Virus record (IMG/VR): IMGVR_UViG_3300011115_000552
Span: 1 to 37,973 of that record
Origin: a virus
Length of the DNA stretch: 37,973 nucleotides
Reading direction: 5' to 3' (one strand)
Shown here one piece after another: positions 36,544 to 37,973 of the stretch; the first letter of the stretch is position 1; every line of letters starts with the position of its first letter. A program made the translations under genes and the position numbers. The notes beneath the pieces were generated by a model. The model saw only the letters and a list, made by a program, of their open reading frames with translations, made no database searches and was not told the DNA's origin.

Positions 36544-37148
36544 AATTGTCTCCTCCCTGTTATGTATTTTTCCTCAAGATAGTCGATCAATGGTTGGATT
36601 CTTTTTAATCCTCCACGCACCCACCCAGTTCCATCGCAACTTTCAACTCCGTTCTCGTCACATATCCAAAGCCCCTCGTATGAATTGACCCTTCCACAAT
36701 GAACTCGTTTTCCCATCTTGCAAAATTCTGGTAGCATCTTCCACTTCCACTCAAACGAACCTCCAATAAATATTACCTCTGCTTCCGCTGGAACATCCTC
36801 TTGCGTCATTCCGTCTTGAACTACAAATGCGGGGTTGAACCCAAGTGATTTTATTCTACCGGAATGTATGCCCCATCTTGTAATCGTTTCTTCTTTGTCT
36901 AAAACCTTGTCTGGACAAGCAACCCACAATGGCTTTCTTGATGGTTCAACATTCCCAAGCATCTCATAAAAGGCGGCCTCATCCCATTCTGTTTTGTTTG
37001 TGAACGCATAAAAAGCCCCATTATCAAGGGCGTATGGAATCACCTCTGGTATGTATCTCCACCCATTCGGAGACACTAAAAGACCTATTGAGCCTATGAA
37101 CTTTCCAGCTAGATATCCTATCATAAAGCCTGTATTATTTGCTGGCAT
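36534..37148 (-). CDS. dpdA: DpdA-like DNA guanine transglycosylase (7-deazaguanine insertion)
   Basis: The protein resembles phage DpdA-family enzymes, short relatives of tRNA-guanine transglycosylase that exchange guanine in DNA for preQ0 or related bases. Seen from ATG 37148: NTGFMIGYLAGKFIGSIG, PYALDNGAFYAF (candidate catalytic Asp; ALDNGAF 40-46), VACPDKV (76-82), VVQDGM (109-114), EVIFIGGSFEWKW (125-137) and HCGRVNS (150-156). These lie in the TIM-barrel order expected. At 204 residues it is much smaller than bacterial DpdA but similar in size to phage forms. GTG 37157 is an alternative start. It is followed directly by queD, which strongly supports the function. It lies between the two terminase genes and is A+T rich compared with them. 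Confidence 0.75.
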   Translation of the reverse strand: MPANNTGFMIGYLAGKFIGSIGLLVSPNGWRYIPEVIPYALDNGAFYAFTNKTEWDEAAFYEMLGNVEPSRKPLWVACPDKVLDKEETITRWGIHSGRIKSLGFNPAFVVQDGMTQEDVPAEAEVIFIGGSFEWKWKMLPEFCKMGKRVHCGRVNSYEGLWICDENGVESCDGTGWVRGGLKRIQPLIDYLEEKYITGRRQLCL

Positions 37149-37182
37149 AATTATCACTTAGCCTCCCCCATTAAAAGCTCAT

Positions 37183-37320
37183 TCACTTGTTAATCCACTT
37201 CCCAATACATTCGAACAGGGTGACGATCAGATAGGCTAGAATGATGAAGCCCCAGAACGCCACATTGAGAATCACGATTGCAAGCACTATCCCCACGGCT
37301 ATTTTTAATGCTAATATCAT
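37183..37320 (-). CDS. Small membrane protein, 45 aa
   Basis: The product is two hydrophobic stretches almost in series (ILALKIAVGIVLAIVILNVA and FWGFIILAYLIVTLF) with a short GKWINK tail. Its ATG overlaps the small terminase stop as ATGA. It could be a membrane-anchored accessory or exclusion peptide. No family was recognised. Confidence 0.6.
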   Translation of the reverse strand: MILALKIAVGIVLAIVILNVAFWGFIILAYLIVTLFECIGKWINK

Positions 37321-37910
37321 TTGAACTCTCCTTCTGCTTTTTGGATGGTAACGAAGATTTGATCTACCCCTTCTTGAATAGCCACCTTCGCACACTCTGG
37401 GTCTGAGGGATTGGCTCGGGCTGAAAGGGAGGAGGGCATTGCGTCCATTAGGTTTCGGATTGCTCCGAACCAAGTCGATATGAACTCTTTAACCTCGCCC
37501 ATCGCAAGGGTGTTGCGCTTTCTAAGGTCATAGTTCTCCTTTGCTTCCTCGGCTATGATAAGGCTCTTTTGAGCGTTGATTTGCGAGTCCACCGCCGCCC
37601 TCATCGCCACCGCATTACCCTCGGCACTAGAATTTTTAAGCATCGCATTGGCTTCTAGCAGGGCTTGTTCTGCCATCTTGATTCTTGCGTAGGGGCTTAT
37701 CCAGTCACCCTCTTCTTCTTGAACCTTTGTTGACTCTATTTTGACTGGGTTTTTTAGTTTGCCCCCGCCCCTTCCCACTCGTTTCTGGTTCGCCATCCTC
37801 CAATTTTCCGCATCGCTTTCACTCTGTAACGGCATCCCCCTTTTTACCATTTTGGAAATCGCCCCTGCGCTTATTCCCCACTTTTTAGCGAGCGTGTTTT
37901 GGGTAATCAT
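37317..37910 (-). CDS. terS: Small terminase subunit (Nu1-like)
   Basis: The N-terminus (TQNTLAKKWGISAGAISKMV) is a winged HTH like that of lambda Nu1, which binds cos DNA. A basic Gly/Lys linker follows (VGRGGGKLKNP), then a long helical oligomerisation region (ALLEANAMLKNSSAEGNAVA) and an acidic C-terminus likely to touch TerL. The gene is the first one inside the contig end, next to the 13-bp repeat, as in lambda. TerL is separated from it by the modification block rather than lying adjacent. Confidence 0.75.
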   Translation of the reverse strand: MITQNTLAKKWGISAGAISKMVKRGMPLQSESDAENWRMANQKRVGRGGGKLKNPVKIESTKVQEEEGDWISPYARIKMAEQALLEANAMLKNSSAEGNAVAMRAAVDSQINAQKSLIIAEEAKENYDLRKRNTLAMGEVKEFISTWFGAIRNLMDAMPSSLSARANPSDPECAKVAIQEGVDQIFVTIQKAEGEFK

Positions 37911-37960
37911 TTGTAACTAGCTTAACCTAAGGGTTTTGAAGTCAACTCGTACAAATTATT
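37911..37960. other. Upstream region of the small terminase gene
   Basis: This 50-base stretch between terS and the terminal repeat contains TTGACT on the minus strand (about 37941-37946), but no credible -10 lies at 16-18 bases, so I do not call a promoter. No Shine-Dalgarno is obvious before the terS ATG. With the repeat and bases 14-130 it forms the only large non-coding region of the circle and may include the packaging site. Confidence 0.45.
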
Positions 37961-37973
37961 CGCGATGGGAACC
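37961..37973. repeat. 13-bp terminal direct repeat (right copy)
   Basis: This is an exact copy of the first 13 bases of the window (CGCGATGGGAACC). See the left copy for the interpretation as contig closure or filled-in cohesive ends. Confidence 0.75.

Noticed and set aside
37920-37946. TTGACT upstream of the small terminase gene as a promoter
   Set aside because: No acceptable -10 element at suitable spacing.
1-37973. Integrase, excisionase, CI/Cro-type lysogeny module or insertion sequence
   Set aside because: No tyrosine or serine recombinase motif, transposase DDE pattern or divergent repressor region was found; all supported genes run in one direction.

Overview
The window looks like a complete, compact genome of a tailed phage. 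It is most likely a siphovirus infecting a Gram-negative bacterium. The evidence is a large terminase, portal, HK97-type capsid protein, tail-chaperone frameshift, tape measure and a lysis cassette with an outer-membrane lipoprotein spanin. No rRNA, ribosomal or host metabolic genes are present. No integrase, excisionase or CI/Cro-type repressor was recognised, so a virulent lifestyle is the simplest reading, though not proven. The first and last 13 bases are identical, so the contig closes into a circle of about 37.96 kb or has short cohesive ends. The host genus cannot be named from the sequence.

Every supported gene lies on the minus strand, so the map is read from high to low coordinates. 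Region A (37.9-33.2 kb) is packaging: small terminase, then an inserted block (membrane peptide, DpdA-like transglycosylase, QueD-like synthase, nucleoside deoxyribosyltransferase-like protein, membrane peptide), then HNH protein, large terminase and a small joining protein. Region B (33.2-26.7 kb) is the head: a 1093-residue portal with a C-terminal ADP-ribosyltransferase-like domain, a Cys-rich protein, a protease with a nested scaffold, a decoration protein and the major capsid protein, closed by a strong intrinsic terminator. Region C (26.6-21.6 kb) is a cargo block of glycosyltransferases and methyltransferases. Region D (21.6-10.3 kb) is connector and tail: completion proteins, beta-rich adhesin-like proteins, tail tube, G/GT chaperones with a -1 frameshift signal, tape measure and distal tail. 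Region E (10.3-9.2 kb) is lysis: holin-like protein, overlapping spanins and an M15-type endopeptidase. Region F (9.2-0.1 kb) is early/replication: NTP-pyrophosphohydrolase-like protein, metallophosphoesterase, small DNA ligase, nuclease, recombination protein, replication initiator with internal iterons, several HTH proteins and a Mom-like DNA modification protein.

The most interesting theme is DNA hypermodification. The phage appears to encode machinery for two different purine modifications: a Mom-like acyltransferase (adenine in phage Mu) at 1.9-2.6 kb and a DpdA-like base-exchange enzyme plus QueD (7-deazaguanine derivatives in place of guanine) at 36.1-37.1 kb. Other unusual features are a tRNA-Gly-like sequence inside the 5' end of the mom-like gene, the portal-ADP-ribosyltransferase fusion, and two promoters whose predicted start site is the A of the ATG (leaderless mRNAs).

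Translation is tightly chained. Most neighbouring genes overlap by ATGA, GTGA or TTGA, which I used to choose start codons. Genes with a real upstream gap often carry a similar leader rich in ACCAA boxes around a purine-rich Shine-Dalgarno. Function calls rest on motifs read by eye from translations; no database search was run.
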